From: Brienomyrus brachyistius
Lineage: Eukaryota > Chordata > Actinopteri > Osteoglossiformes > Mormyridae
Length of the DNA: 64,000 bases
Assembly (NCBI RefSeq): GCF_023856365.1
Contig: NC_064535.1
Location: forward strand, 10,994,363 to 11,058,362
Reading direction: 5' to 3'
Every line of letters begins with the position of its first letter. The stretch's first letter is position 1. The notes beneath the pieces were generated by a model, which was given only the letters and a program-made list of their open reading frames with translations, was not told the DNA's origin and ran no database searches. The position numbers and the translations under genes were made by a program. This document shows positions 1 through 10,936 of this stretch, in pieces.

Positions 1-1595
1 CACAGTACACCATCAATCCAATCGGCTTTACAAGCTGTAAATCGCTCTCACACCAGGTCCCTGACCACATATTCAGCATTTCAGTCCTGATAACCCAGAT
101 GTATGATTCTTTGCAGAGTCCAGCTTCAGTCTTGTTTTCTTCCCAATTCTCTTTTGGTTTTGCTTAACTTTCACCCCTCTTGGCAAATCTATTATACCGA
201 AAATGTCCTCATTCTTACCCCCAGTTCCGTGTCACATGGATCAGTTCACCACCCTAGATGAAGCAAATCTTAGTCTCATTATTGCTTAAGGGGTTCATAA
301 TAGATAAAAGTGTTGTGTGAAATTTACTTATGAACCCTTATATCCTGAGCTGGTTAATCATGAAGTATAGTTACAAATGATGACGCCCCAGGGCACCGTG
401 TGGTGTGGTGACATTTTCATCCATTCACCTGTGCATAGTTATTGATAATATGAAATGAGCTTTTGCTTTTTTTGAATTAATACATTATGAGAGAGGATCT
501 GTGATCACCCACAAATAAATGGCTTCGTCAAATGCTGAATAAAATGAGAACTGGGACAAGTTGAGGGAGACTTTCTTTTTGTTCTTCTGGCAGTTCCTCA
601 CTCCTCTGCTGACTCTTATATAGCCAGAGGTGCAAGCCCATCTAAAGGCAAAATTCTGAGTGTCCTGGATCCAAGAGAAAAACTCCCCTGAAATCACAAG
701 CGTATTTTCTTACATACATGACAGGAGCTAAATTGTGTGCTTTCAGAATGTGCCTTCACATTGCTCATATTTCTGTCTTCTTCATCTAGATCTAATTTGC
801 CGGGTAAGTGGCCAGAACTGTTTGGCAGATTGCGGATGCAGACTGTAAGGTTCAGCGGATTATTCAGTAGAATGCACTCCAAGTTTATCCACCAGAACTG
901 ATTATCTAGTAGAGGGTTTTGGATTTTTGGTCTTCCATACCTGGTTACACTAACCTCCTAAAATACCTTCTACAGACCTCACCAAGCAGGGTGCTCAGGT
1001 CCTGCCCATACTGTCTTCCTGAAAACAACAAAATCGTGGTTTGGGAAAAGATGACTAAGATGCTGGACGTGGTGATGATCACAGAAGCACATGATGACTG
1101 ATGCTGCACTTAGTATTAATGATCTGCTGAATACGTTTGGAACAGTTGAATTTTATTCTCTACTGAATTTGAACAAAGGCGTCACATTCAGATTCCACTT
1201 GACAGGTTATCCACTGTGGGTGTGGTCTTAACAATCACAATAGCATTAGCATTTTTTTTGCAATTATTAACATTTGTTGCATTCTTTTTTAATTTACACA
1301 AAACTTCAATTCCATAAATGATCCCATTAGTAGTTTACAGTACAGAAAATTATTATTGTTAAACAAGGATGCTATTATTCATTCCATAAGACATTCTTTT
1401 TTTCCATCCAACAGTTACCATTACATCACTGCATATAACATTACATATAACACCACCACAAGTTTTGCTATGTATATGCTTATGGGGGTGCTGGATTTTC
1501 TGGCACTGAACCAAGTGGTGTTTGCATAGTATATCTGTGAGACTTCTCTAATTCCCCCACCCCCCCAACAAACTCCAAAAACATGCTAAGGCGAA

Positions 1596-1747
1596 CTGAC
1601 TAATTGTCCATAGGTGTGAATGATGGGCAGCCCTGTGGTGAGTTGGTGCCCCATCCTGGGTTATTCCCTGTCTTGCACCTGTAGCATCCAAGATAAGCCC
1701 AGGACCCTCGTGACCCTGCATAGGACCAGCGGCTATGGAAAACAGAT
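1596..1747 (+). repeat. SINE/LINE tail fragment
   Basis: The segment carries the wording seen in several other places in this window (26,910-27,052 and, on the other strand, 47,840-48,200): a cccatcctgggttattcc block, then a block ending in ggaaaacagatgga. It is a truncated, diverged copy of the 3' part of an interspersed element. Confidence 0.6.
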
Positions 1748-3199
1748 GGAGATGTATTGCTCTTGCATAAGTTTTATCTTTAGTTGTCTGGCAAGCATAT
1801 CATATGCAGGATTTGTAAATGGAAAAATGAAATTATCATCTTGTCCTCCCTTACAATAACATAGCATAGATACACATGCTGGTGATCTAAGAGATATTTT
1901 GGTTTCGATACTATCAGTTTGGTGTGTAGTTCCATAGCAGATGATGATCATATTTTATTTTACATTTTTTTTATTGACCCTCTGAAACATATCAATTTAG
2001 TTTCACAAGTTTCAGTACTTGCAAATTTTTTCAATTACCTAATGAATCTGACGGAGTTTGTCGCATTATGAAAACTGCGAGATAACGGGACTTGCAACCC
2101 AATGTCTAATCTTTTTGTTTAAGATTTATGGATGATGTGAACTACACTAGTAATTTCTTGTATCAAACAGATTAACATAACCGCTAATGTTGGGGCCAGT
2201 TATAGCGGTAGCTTCCTCTAAAAGGTCTGAATCACAGTTGTGTAACATTCAATGACACTGTTAACTGCAACAATGTTCCCAAAGTGAAGTCTTTGTCTTC
2301 CATTAACCATAATCCGTCTGATTAACAGAACACATAAGCAGTAAGCAGCTGCGATATACTTTAAAAAAAGGCCAATGAACTTGTTCATTTCAAAGCATGA
2401 TGTTCAGCTTCTATTAACTCTTTTAAAGAGAGATGACTACAGATTAGTGCTCTTTGCAAGGTTTTTCTTTTAATTAATTCCATACAACCCCCATCAGTGT
2501 TTCTATCTTAGTATTATTTTAGTTATTTATCATGTACAAAAGTAATGGTTTGATGTTGCTTTTTAACCATACATGACTCTTAGGACCAGAGCAAATATGA
2601 GCCATTTTCCCAACACTCAGTCATATTTCACAAACAAACTTGTTACACTTTTGATGAGGAACATGATTTCCAACAACTTTTACTATTTTGCTATTTAGAC
2701 CTCTTATTAAATTATATTTCATTAACATAACACTCCAGTGATAATTAATTTCTTTGTGTGTGGATAATAGCATAGCACTTGCTAAGGTAACTGCAAAATT
2801 CCCAAACTGAGTAAAAATATCCAAACATTTAATGTATGTGGCAACTGCTATAAAATAATGTGTTGCTTTACACGTAAGCTAAAAGTATTTGCTAGCTAAC
2901 TAGTTATTATAGCTATCAGGTTTATAGAGGGCTATGGCACCTGGCTAGCTTAAAACTGTGAGCTCTACAATATCCTTTTAAGTAGCAAACAATCTGGAGA
3001 AATATAAGTTTAATAGGTAGTTCATTAAAATCTAATACACCAGAATAATTAGGAAAGAAAAAAAAACAAAAAAAGAGACTAGATAATGGCTTTCATTTAC
3101 CCCACAATTCCTCTGGGCTTATGCAAACAAAAATGCAATTATATCTGCCAACATGTGGCTGTTCAGAGGTTTTTTCTCTGTTGAAAGGAAAGTTCTTCT

Positions 3200-3220
3200 C
3201 CCCCCCCCCCCCCCCCCCCC
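3200..3220. repeat. poly-C tract
   Basis: An uninterrupted run of 21 C residues. It may be length-polymorphic or a sequencing artefact. Confidence 0.9.
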
Positions 3221-6200
3221 AATTACTGGTACCATTATTTTAGCCCACAGAATTGTTACAGAGCTGTGATTGTGTCTGCCGGGATGCTGTCTGTACCTGA
3301 AAAGCCCAATAAACTTTGTGTGTTTTTACTAGTAACTTGCAACATTCACTTTCTTAGAAACTCATCAGATTCTTTTGTATTAAAACCAATTAACCTAATG
3401 AACATATACCGGCTATGTGGCTAGAACATGGATAGATGGATGGAACTAATGTAATGAATAAATATAGCTTACGCATAACAGCACATTCCAGTTTTTCAAT
3501 TTAAAGAAGTCTCAGTAATAAGGCCAATAATTAACTAGCATTTATATAGCTTTAATATTTTATTAACCTTATGTGTGGTTGTAGCACAGCAAGGATTATG
3601 CCTGGGTGCCTGCTGTACCCCACTTAAACTGAAATGCCATTTAATTATCTTCCATAGTACAGGTAATGCTATATCATATTTCTGGCAGCTAAACAGAGAA
3701 TTACAATATATTATGATATATACATTTAATATTAGTATAAACCAGAGATATTACATACATTAATCAATAAGGTAACTTTCTAATTCGCTTGCAGTTTCAG
3801 TTTTAGCACCAGAACCAGAGCTAATTTCTGTGTCTTTGGGGCGAAGAAGCAATAATTAACACCAGTGTGTCTGCTGTGGGCTATCAAAGAACATACTTTA
3901 CATTTGATGGCAGTTTTACACACCTCGGGCTGATAAAATGGACAATTTAGCAATACCAGACTTCAAACAGATGCCATCATACTGCAGATAATTATACAGT
4001 TGCTATTTTAGCCGCGCGTTGTGGGTTACATATGGCAGCACTGCCCACAAGTGGCAGCAATGAGCATTGCAGACCTGTTTTTGTATTTCAACTCTGTTTA
4101 AACTGTGCATACATTTTACAGAAAGGAGGCTCCTTAGTATGAGGGTAATGGTAGGTATATATCCCCTGACATACAGAAATATCTGTAAAATATAAATTAA
4201 AATGCATTCAAGAATTTCATGGTCTTTGTGTCACTGTGAGTGAGCGCAATCTATATTGGGGTGCAAAAAAGTGGGATACAACAGTTTGAATGCTTTTTCA
4301 GTAAAGGTGCATTCAGGTAACTGAGAGGAAATAGTATAGGAGGAAGTTCATCGAGTAATCAAAATTCAAAGACCAGCAGACATTAGGAAAGAAAAGTTTC
4401 ATGGTTGGCAACTTAATTTATTATCGATAAATTTGAAAAAGTATTCACTGTCATAAGCTGTATTTTTCCATCTTAACTGAGCATTCCATAATGGTATTCT
4501 GAATGCTAATATGTGAAATAAATGAATTGATTTTTCACATGAATTCTTTCCACTTCTACTCATTTCTAGAGGATTTCAAAATTAAGTACTTTATAAATAT
4601 GAACCATAATATCATACAGCCATAAACCATATATGCAAGACACACTGGCTTTCAAAGGATACTCTTTTGACCCGAAGACTGCAACTTTCAGCTAATGGTA
4701 AATGTTATATAATGGCAAATATATAAAACTTAAAAATAATAGACCATACAGTGCATCAAATATTTACAGACCCTTATTGAAACTTCAGATTTTCTAATCA
4801 ACATTATTTTTATAGTTTACATCTGTTCTCATTTTGCAGAGTGAGGGAGCACTCTTCCTGCCCAGTATCTCACTGGGTACTGTCTTTGTTGAGGAACATC
4901 TCTGGAGAGCCTCCGGAGAATATCCACCTTTGTCGGTTCTGGAGTTGCGGAGAGTTTACCGAACATTACTTTTGTATGACCTCATTAGTTTCATATGAAG
5001 AGTGCAAAGTTCCCTATGCAGTTTAACACAGGTTCTTGACAGGGTTCCCATTGGAGGAGGCTTACATTTTGACCAATCCCTTGAGGCTATCACTGTCTGG
5101 TGGCTATAGCGGGCGCAATCAATTTGCCTTGACCAAGACTACAAACAATGCTCAGATTTTTGTTTTCCCTTGCTTATGGCCCCATTTCCCAGTGCTCTCA
5201 GGTACTGGGAGCCTTAATAAGCTGGGACCCTGCCTGTACAAACTCTGGTTTCCCTGTAGGGGTCAGCATGGGTAGAGTCAAGTTCACTTCCTACTCTTTA
5301 GATGCTTCTGGTCAATTCCTTGTCACTATCATAATTTAATTTTGATACTAAGTGTTTGACCCAAGATTTATTGTTATATATGCATTTAACACAAAAACAT
5401 AACTTCAAAATGCTGTTTTTTTTCTTAGCTGCCATCTAACAGTTCAGGGGGAGGGTGAAGCATAACAGTATTAAATCACTTGGACACGTAACAGCGCGAA
5501 GGTGACTAATATTGCAACACTGTTCAGTTCTGTAACAATAATCTTCACCCTCACCCCTCCGTTCTTGAGTAAAGTCCGTTCGGCTGTGCAGTCGTCTGCC
5601 CTTCACTCTCCACTTCACTACTGTAACTGTGCTGACTGAGCAGCGCAAAATGTCCTCACCACTCCGAACTCAGCTGGCTATGATATGTAAATCGGAGAAA
5701 AGATAATAACATTTACAAAGACCTGGGACGGCGTGGGGACGATTTACTACGAGAAGCACAAGACAGAATTAGGAAACCCAATGAACGTTGAAGCGTCCGT
5801 CCAATCTCGGGCGCTGTGGAAAACTCCGGAAAGCATGTAATTTGAACATAATCTCTTTAAAGAATAACTTTGAGGAAGAAGTACATGATGCATTTAAGAC
5901 GTCACAGAGGTGTGCGACAGACCTCCTAATTCACATATAGCTAAAGAAATATCTAAATGAAAACAATAATGTTAACCCATTAATACTTCTGTAAAGATAA
6001 ATTATCAAATAATATGTTAAGAAATGTGAATGCGTCTGTCGTTCTGAGAAGAGAAGCACATGTGGCTTGCCAGCCGCAGGTTGCCGACCCCTGGTCTATT
6101 TGATTGTGCTATTGACCTGCTTCTAGGCATTATTCTACCCACAGGGCGGCTTTATTCATTGTGTGAGATTAGGGAGAAGAGTACATTCCACCTTACCAGC

Positions 6201-6356
6201 TGGAGCTGGATTCTCCTTAAGAGAGACAGACAGCTAAGATTACAATCAAAACAATCCTTTACTTTTGATATCTACAGCCTTAGAGAGACAGAGTGAGGCA
6301 AGTCTTTCAAAGCTTGATTTATACAATTCTTATAATCTTGTTCACATCTGACAGGT

Positions 6357-6795
6357 AGATAAGTGGAAGATGACCTTTAACCCCCTTAGTGGACATTACG
6401 AATACCCTGTGTTGCTCTTTGGTCTGTCCAATAGTCCATCAATCTTCCAAAACACTGGTTAATGACATGCTGAGAGATATGCCTGAAAACTTTGTTTTTG
6501 TCTGCCCTGATTATATCCTATTTTTTTCCCAAGACAGAGTTAATTCAGCATGTGAGACTGGTACGTGAATACAGGCTGCAGAACAACCTCTATGTGAACT
6601 TAGAGACGGCAAAGTTTCATATATCTCAAGCCTCATTCTTCGTTTATTACATCTACTCTGCAAGAATATCCATAGATATTTCCATGGTGAAGGTGATTAC
6701 AGACTGACTAATCCCCTTCACAGTAAGACTAGTGCAGTATTTTATAGGATATGCTAATTTTTTTAGGCTTTTAAAGGGATCTCCTGCTAAGACAG
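6357..6795 (+). pseudogene. decayed Ty3/gypsy reverse transcriptase fragment
   Basis: Plus-strand reading gives, in pieces, the finger/palm part of a Ty3/gypsy reverse transcriptase. A block with [20 protein letters not shown] is followed by [16 protein letters not shown], then IQHVRLVREYRLQNNLYVN and KFHISQASFF, and a weak ANFFRLLKG near 6,770. This is the usual order for sushi-like fish elements. Frame changes occur between blocks (around 6,455 and 6,535). The catalytic aspartate pair after FVFV is not intact (it reads CPDY), and a stop follows at about 6,705. There is no protease, RNase H or integrase nearby, so this is an old fragment. It is not part of the intact LTR element further right. 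Confidence 0.8.
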
Positions 6796-7248
6796 TATAA
6801 GCAACGAAGGTACTGGCCAGCACCGTTGAACTAACATGTCAACCTAGATTAGAATAAACACTTGGAAGATGGATAGTTGGATCAATGGATGCTGCAGTAA
6901 TGTTGTTTTAACACTGCTGTGGATTAAATGATGGTGAGATAATCAATTACATTATGCATATTTTCTGAGTTCAGATATGTGTAGCTGTACTTTGATGCTC
7001 CTATTGCCTGCACGTACTTTTATAGTGATTTGGCACCGTGACGAAAAATTCTGACTCCCAAGATTTGTGAGTTGCACAGAACCGAATTTCTGCAGATGTG
7101 AAAGGTGACAGAAGGCAAGCAGCAACCTAGATCTGAAAGTGATAGTGACGTGCACTTGAAAACCAAGGGGTGGGGTCTGTTAGCCCCTTCATGGCGTGTT
7201 TATTTTAGTCATTTGGAGGATCATGTTATTTGCTTATGTGTAAGATAT

Positions 7249-7593
7249 TGTAGCACCGGCGGGCGGATGTCCCATCATGCCCCGCGTGCAGTTGTAAATA
7301 GTCCTTGTATTGTTGCTGTTATTGTTAATGTTAATATTTCTTTATTATTGCATGTGTGTTTACCTGTGTCTTGTGTGCACCTGGTCTGATCCCCGTGTGC
7401 AATTAGCTTACGTAAATCTCCCACCATGTATGCGTCTGACAACCTTGTGTTTCTTATGTATGTATGTAGGTTTCGGGGTCGTTGATTGCCTGATGTAGTC
7501 CTTTTCAGAACTGCTATTAAAGAGCGTGTTTTCCCCTGCAAGTGTCTGTCTCTTTCTCTGCTCCCGCGATGCCTCGGTCCGCCCGACGCTACA
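7249..7593. mobile_element. solo LTR with 4-bp target duplication
   Basis: A 345-bp segment begins TGTAGCACCGG and ends CCCGACGCTACA, so it has TG...CA ends with a short inverted repeat TGTAGC/GCTACA. It is flanked on both sides by ATAT (7,245-7,248 and 7,594-7,597). An ATTAAA-type polyadenylation signal lies near 7,516. No second LTR or internal region follows, so it is read as a solo LTR left by recombination. The family is not identified. Confidence 0.65.
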
Positions 7594-7655
7594 ATATTTT
7601 AGTTTTAGCTTTTTGTAGTTAGAAAACTATTAAAAATAAAGAGGACTACTTGTGG

Positions 7656-7962
7656 TGTCACGGGACGTTGTAAGCCGGTAAGGCGAACAGGCAGGCGAGC
7701 CAACAGGAAGCAGGCCGACAGGCGAAAGCAGGGCAAACGGGGATTTATTTAGGCAGACGGGAACAGGAAACATCTCACACGAACTAACATCGACTGACAT
7801 TAACTGACATTAATGACAGACAAAGCAAACTGGGGAGACCAGGACTTAAATACACAGAACAAGGCAGCAGGAAACAAGACACGACTGGGCAGGATCAGGA
7901 AATCACACGTGGGTAATTAGGGGGCGTGGCACACACGAGGAGCGGACGAGCCGGGCATGACA
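7656..7962 (-). repeat. 3' LTR of the element
   Basis: 307 bp, TG...CA ends, apparently identical to the copy at 10,937-11,243. As the 3' LTR it supplies the polyadenylation signal AATAAA (minus strand, 7,749-7,744). It is followed outward by the target duplication TGTGG. Confidence 0.9.
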
Positions 7963-8057
7963 GAACCCCCCCCCAAAGGCACGCTACTCCGGGCGCGCCA
8001 AGGAAGGGGGCGACGGACGGGACGAGGCAGGACAGGACCTGGAAAACAAGAACAGAA

Positions 8058-10934
8058 TTAACGCTGGACAGGGAACAGGACCGAAGCACAAAACACAGCG
8101 AGGGACAAGACAAAGGACAAAACCTGACAGAGGGTCGGGAAAGCGGACAGGCAAACCAGGAAGGGAGACACAGAAGGAACGGGCGGAACAAAGGGGCCAG
8201 GAGTGCAAGGCGGGTACACCGGGGCACAAGGAACAGAGACGGGAGGAACAAAGGAACGAGGAACGGAGAAAGGAGGAGGAGCAAACAAAGGAGGGACCAG
8301 GGCAGGAGAGAAGGGAGAGAAGGCGGGGGAACAAAGGGGAGCCCGTGGGAGCCCCAGCGGGCGACGGGCGGCAGCCGGAGGGGCCGCAGGCGGCCGGGAG
8401 GCCGGAGCCGGAGGGGACCGAGAAGGGGCAGAGGAGACAGGGCGAGGGACCCGCGGAGGGGCCAGGGAGGGAGCAGGAGGGAGCACCGGGGAAGGGGACG
8501 AGGGAGTAGGAAGGGGCCAGGGCGAAGGCCCGGAGGAGGGGGGAGCCGCAGCAGGCGGCGACGTCCGGGGGAGGGCCGGAGGTAGGGGCCCCGCAGGCGA
8601 CCGAGGAGCCGCCGTCGGGGAGCCCCCAGGCGACCGACCAGGACCCGGAGAGGGGAGCGAGGCAGGGCGACGAGGCACCGGAGAGGGACCCGCAGGCGAC
8701 AGCCGACCCGGAGGGCCAGGACCCGCAGGCGCCAACCGAGCCCCAGCGCAGGCGAGGCAGGGTGAGCCAGGGGGCAGGGCGGGCGGGACCCCAGCCCTGC
8801 GTCTGTGTCCCCTCCCTTTACGGGACACAGACATGACCCCAGGTCGGGGTCGTTCTCGCCGGGGCGAGGGACTAGGGGTTACGAGATCTGTCCCCGAGGG
8901 GTCCCATTCCAGCTCCTCCACCTCCGAAGAGGGAGGAGCCAAGATGGAGTTGTCCAGGACCACCTCGGGGACTAGGACAGGGACTGGAGCTGCTGCAGGC
9001 GGAGGGGGCGCCTCTGGAGCTGCTGCAGGCGGAGGGGGCGCCTCTGGAGCTGCTGCAGGCGGAGGGGGCGCCTCTGGAGCTGCTGCAGGCGGAGGGGGCG
9101 CCTCTGGAGCTGCTGCAGGCGGAGGGGGCGCCTCTGGAGCTGCTGCAGGCGGAGGGGGCGCCTCTGGAGCTGCTGCAGGCGGAGGGGGCGCCTCTGGAGC
9201 TGCTGCAGGCGGAGGGGGCGCCTCTGGAGCTGCTGCAGGCGGAGGGGGCGCCTCTGGAGCTGCTGCAGGCGGAGGGGGCGCCTCTGGAGCTGCTGCAGGC
9301 GGAGGGGGCGCCTCTGGAGCTGCTGCAGGCGGAGGGGGCGCCTCTGGAGCTGCTGCATGCCGCCGGGGCGCTGGGACAGGAACACGGTCAGGCCGCGGGG
9401 GGGGCGCCTGCCCGGGAACTGGAGCGCGGTCAGGAACCGGAGCGCGGTCAGGAACTGGAGCGCGGTCAGGAACTGGAGCGCGGTCAAGAACTGGAGGTGG
9501 CTGCAGTGGGGGCGCCGGCCCGGGATCTGCAGCAGGCGGCTGCAGAGGGGGCGCCTGCCCTGGAGCTGCAGGTGGCTGCAGTGGGGGCACCTGCCCTGGA
9601 GCTGCAGCAGGTGGCTGCAGTGGGGGCGCCTGCCCTGGAGCTGCAGGTGGCTGCAGTGGGGGCACCTGCCCTGGAGCTGCAGCAGGCGGCTGCAGAGGGG
9701 GTGCCTCTGCAGGAACTGGAACACGGTCAGGAACTGGAGCGCGGTCAGGAACTGGAGCGCGGTCAGGAACTGGAGCGCGGTCAGGAACTGGAGCGCGGTC
9801 AGGAACTGGAGCGCGGTCAGGAACTGGAGCGCGGTCAGGAACTGGAGGTGGCTGCAGTGGGGGCGCCGGCCCGGGAGCTGCAGCAGGCGGCTGCAGAGGG
9901 GGCGCCTGCCCTGGAGCTGCAGGTGGCTGCAGTGGGGGCACCTGCCCTGGAGCTGCAGCAGGTGGCTGCAGTGGGGGCACCTGCCCAGGAGCTGCAGCAG
10001 GCAGCGAAGGCGGCTGCGCAGGCGGCTGCACGGGAGCAGGGTCCGCCGGCAATGGCGGCTGCACGGGCGGCTGTACTGGAGAGGGGTCCGCGGGCAGCGA
10101 CGGCCGTTCTGGAGCGGGATCCACCGCTCTCCGGAGCAGGAGCAGCCCTCGGAGATCCGCTGCGAACTGCTCCAGGACTTCCGGGGGGGAAGCAGGAGTG
10201 AACGCAGCGAACCCCTCCTCTAGCTGCACCACGAGCTGGTCCGCTTCGGGCGACATCTGCCCGGCCAGTTCATCCCTCACCCTCCAGTATAACCCCTGGA
10301 GGGTGAAGAACTGGGTAATGTGAGTCGGGGTTGGAGCGATTACCTCCGGCCGGAGTGTCTCTGCCGTAAGCGGTGGTACGAGCTGAGCCGGCACAGATGA
10401 GACGGGCTTGGTCCCTTTAAGGATCCGGGGAACCCGTGGTATAGCGTCCCTAACCGAGCTGGCCCATCTGTTGGCCAGTTTAGCGGCGGCGATGATCCCA
10501 GAACTGTCCGGAGAGTCCTCCAGATCATCGGCAGGGAGACAAGCGGGGACAAGGGCGCACGCCCCCAGGACGATCGCCGAAGCGATCGCCGGCTTGCTCT
10601 TCCTTTTCTTCCGCCGGTTCCTGATGACGGCGGGAGGCTGCGCGCTGCCAGCAAAGGCGGACGGCGGGAGAATAGTCCCCGGCTCGCGCGGCTTGACGTA
10701 CCGCTCCTTCCGGAGCTCGTCCAGCCGCTGAAAGTTCTCGCACACCTCCTCCGCGAGGTGTGCGTCCTCCTCCAGGGACATCCGGTCTAGGATATCCCAG
10801 CTCCGGTCGACGAGGTCCCATGCCGGGGGATCTTCCCGGATACCGGGCTGGGCAATCCAAAATAGCAGCTGTTCTACGTAGCTGCAGTAGTCCTCTTCAG
10901 CTACGGAAGCTGCCCTTTCTTTAAGGTCTGTCAT
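8058..10934 (-). CDS. 958-residue proline-rich ORF of the LTR element
   Basis: Function is not recognised. The chosen start (MTDLKERAAS) is the first ATG after the 5' LTR, although the frame is open back to an ATG at 11,081 inside the LTR. Residues about 1-80 are charged and probably helical (EEDYCSYVEQLLFW). A lysine/arginine patch RNRRKKRKSK lies at about 105-114 and could be a nuclear-import or RNA-binding signal. Another likely helical block lies at about 203-272. The rest is low-complexity: six-residue PVPDRA-type repeats, longer QPPAAAPGQVPPL-type repeats, a twelve-fold APEAPPPPAA array, then a basic, proline/serine-rich tail. There is no zinc knuckle, protease, reverse transcriptase or integrase motif. 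It may be a highly altered Gag or a captured sequence. The open frame over about 2.9 kb, with repeat units that are multiples of three, suggests coding selection or a young age. Confidence 0.6.
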   Translation of the reverse strand: MTDLKERAASVAEEDYCSYVEQLLFWIAQPGIREDPPAWDLVDRSWDILDRMSLEEDAHLAEEVCENFQRLDELRKERYVKPREPGTILPPSAFAGSAQPPAVIRNRRKKRKSKPAIASAIVLGACALVPACLPADDLEDSPDSSGIIAAAKLANRWASSVRDAIPRVPRILKGTKPVSSVPAQLVPPLTAETLRPEVIAPTPTHITQFFTLQGLYWRVRDELAGQMSPEADQLVVQLEEGFAAFTPASPPEVLEQFAADLRGLLLLRRAVDPAPERPSLPADPSPVQPPVQPPLPADPAPVQPPAQPPSLPAAAPGQVPPLQPPAAAPGQVPPLQPPAAPGQAPPLQPPAAAPGPAPPLQPPPVPDRAPVPDRAPVPDRAPVPDRAPVPDRAPVPDRAPVPDRVPVPAEAPPLQPPAAAPGQVPPLQPPAAPGQAPPLQPPAAAPGQVPPLQPPAAPGQAPPLQPPAADPGPAPPLQPPPVLDRAPVPDRAPVPDRAPVPDRAPVPGQAPPPRPDRVPVPAPRRHAAAPEAPPPPAAAPEAPPPPAAAPEAPPPPAAAPEAPPPPAAAPEAPPPPAAAPEAPPPPAAAPEAPPPPAAAPEAPPPPAAAPEAPPPPAAAPEAPPPPAAAPEAPPPPAAAPEAPPPPAAAPVPVLVPEVVLDNSILAPPSSEVEELEWDPSGTDLVTPSPSPRRERPRPGVMSVSRKGRGHRRRAGVPPALPPGSPCLACAGARLAPAGPGPPGRLSPAGPSPVPRRPASLPSPGPGRSPGGSPTAAPRSPAGPLPPALPRTSPPAAAPPSSGPSPWPLPTPSSPSPVLPPAPSLAPPRVPRPVSSAPSRSPPAPASRPPAAPPAAARRPLGLPRAPLCSPAFSPFSPALVPPLFAPPPFSVPRSFVPPVSVPCAPVYPPCTPGPFVPPVPSVSPFLVCLSAFPTLCQVLSFVLSLAVFCASVLFPVQR
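8986..9357. repeat. 30-bp tandem array (about 12 copies)
   Basis: The unit starts GGAGCTGCTGCAGGCGGAGG on the plus strand and repeats every 30 bp for about 372 bp with no visible differences until the last partial copy. It encodes the ten-residue APEAPPPPAA repeat of the element's ORF on the minus strand. The homogeneity points to recent expansion. Confidence 0.95.
9415..9495. repeat. 18-bp tandem array, first block
   Basis: Four or so units of GGAACTGGAGCGCGGTCA, encoding PVPDRA-type repeats on the minus strand. One unit has a C for T change. Confidence 0.9.
9496..9712. repeat. irregular 33-36-bp repeats, first block
   Basis: Alternating units built from GGAGCTGCAG, GTGGCTGCAGTGGGGG and CGCCTGCCCT. 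They encode the PAAAPGQVPPLQP repeats on the minus strand. A second block with the same unit order is at 9,847-10,000, so an 18-bp array plus an irregular array was duplicated as a larger module. Confidence 0.85.
9713..9847. repeat. 18-bp tandem array, second block
   Basis: About seven units of GGAACTGGAGCGCGGTCA, the same unit as at 9,415-9,495. It is followed by a second irregular block (9,847-10,000). Confidence 0.9.
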
Positions 10935-10935
10935 T
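10926..10935 (-). other. putative self-primer binding site
   Basis: AATGACAGAC lies one base inside the 5' LTR boundary and is perfectly complementary to GTCTGTCATT in the LTR at the predicted RNA 5' end. In Tf1 and sushi-type retrotransposons the mRNA 5' end folds back onto such a site and primes reverse transcription. The site overlaps the ATG (10,934-10,932) of the internal ORF. Confidence 0.6.
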
Positions 10936-10936
10936 C

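Larger units (their letters stand above)
1..6000. other. gene-free AT-rich stretch
   Basis: I see no exon with splice sites and no protein similarity here. The short ORFs are random. The stretch holds a SINE/LINE-tail fragment near 1,596-1,747, a 21-base C run at 3,200-3,220, and a locally CpG-richer segment near 5,440-5,900 (see findings). Everything else looks like unannotatable intergenic or intronic sequence. Confidence 0.5.

Noticed and set aside
8986..9357. CRISPR-like regular repeats
   Set aside because: The 30-bp units are contiguous with no spacers, and the DNA is vertebrate.
8972..9724. Minus-strand 250-codon frame (LQRRPLR repeats)
   Set aside because: Another frame of the same tandem arrays; no non-repeat sequence supports coding.
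8203..10323. Plus-strand 706-codon open frame rich in Gly/Ala
   Set aside because: It is the antisense shadow of the LTR element's minus-strand ORF. The GC-rich repeats lack stop codons in several frames, and there is no promoter or non-repetitive domain.
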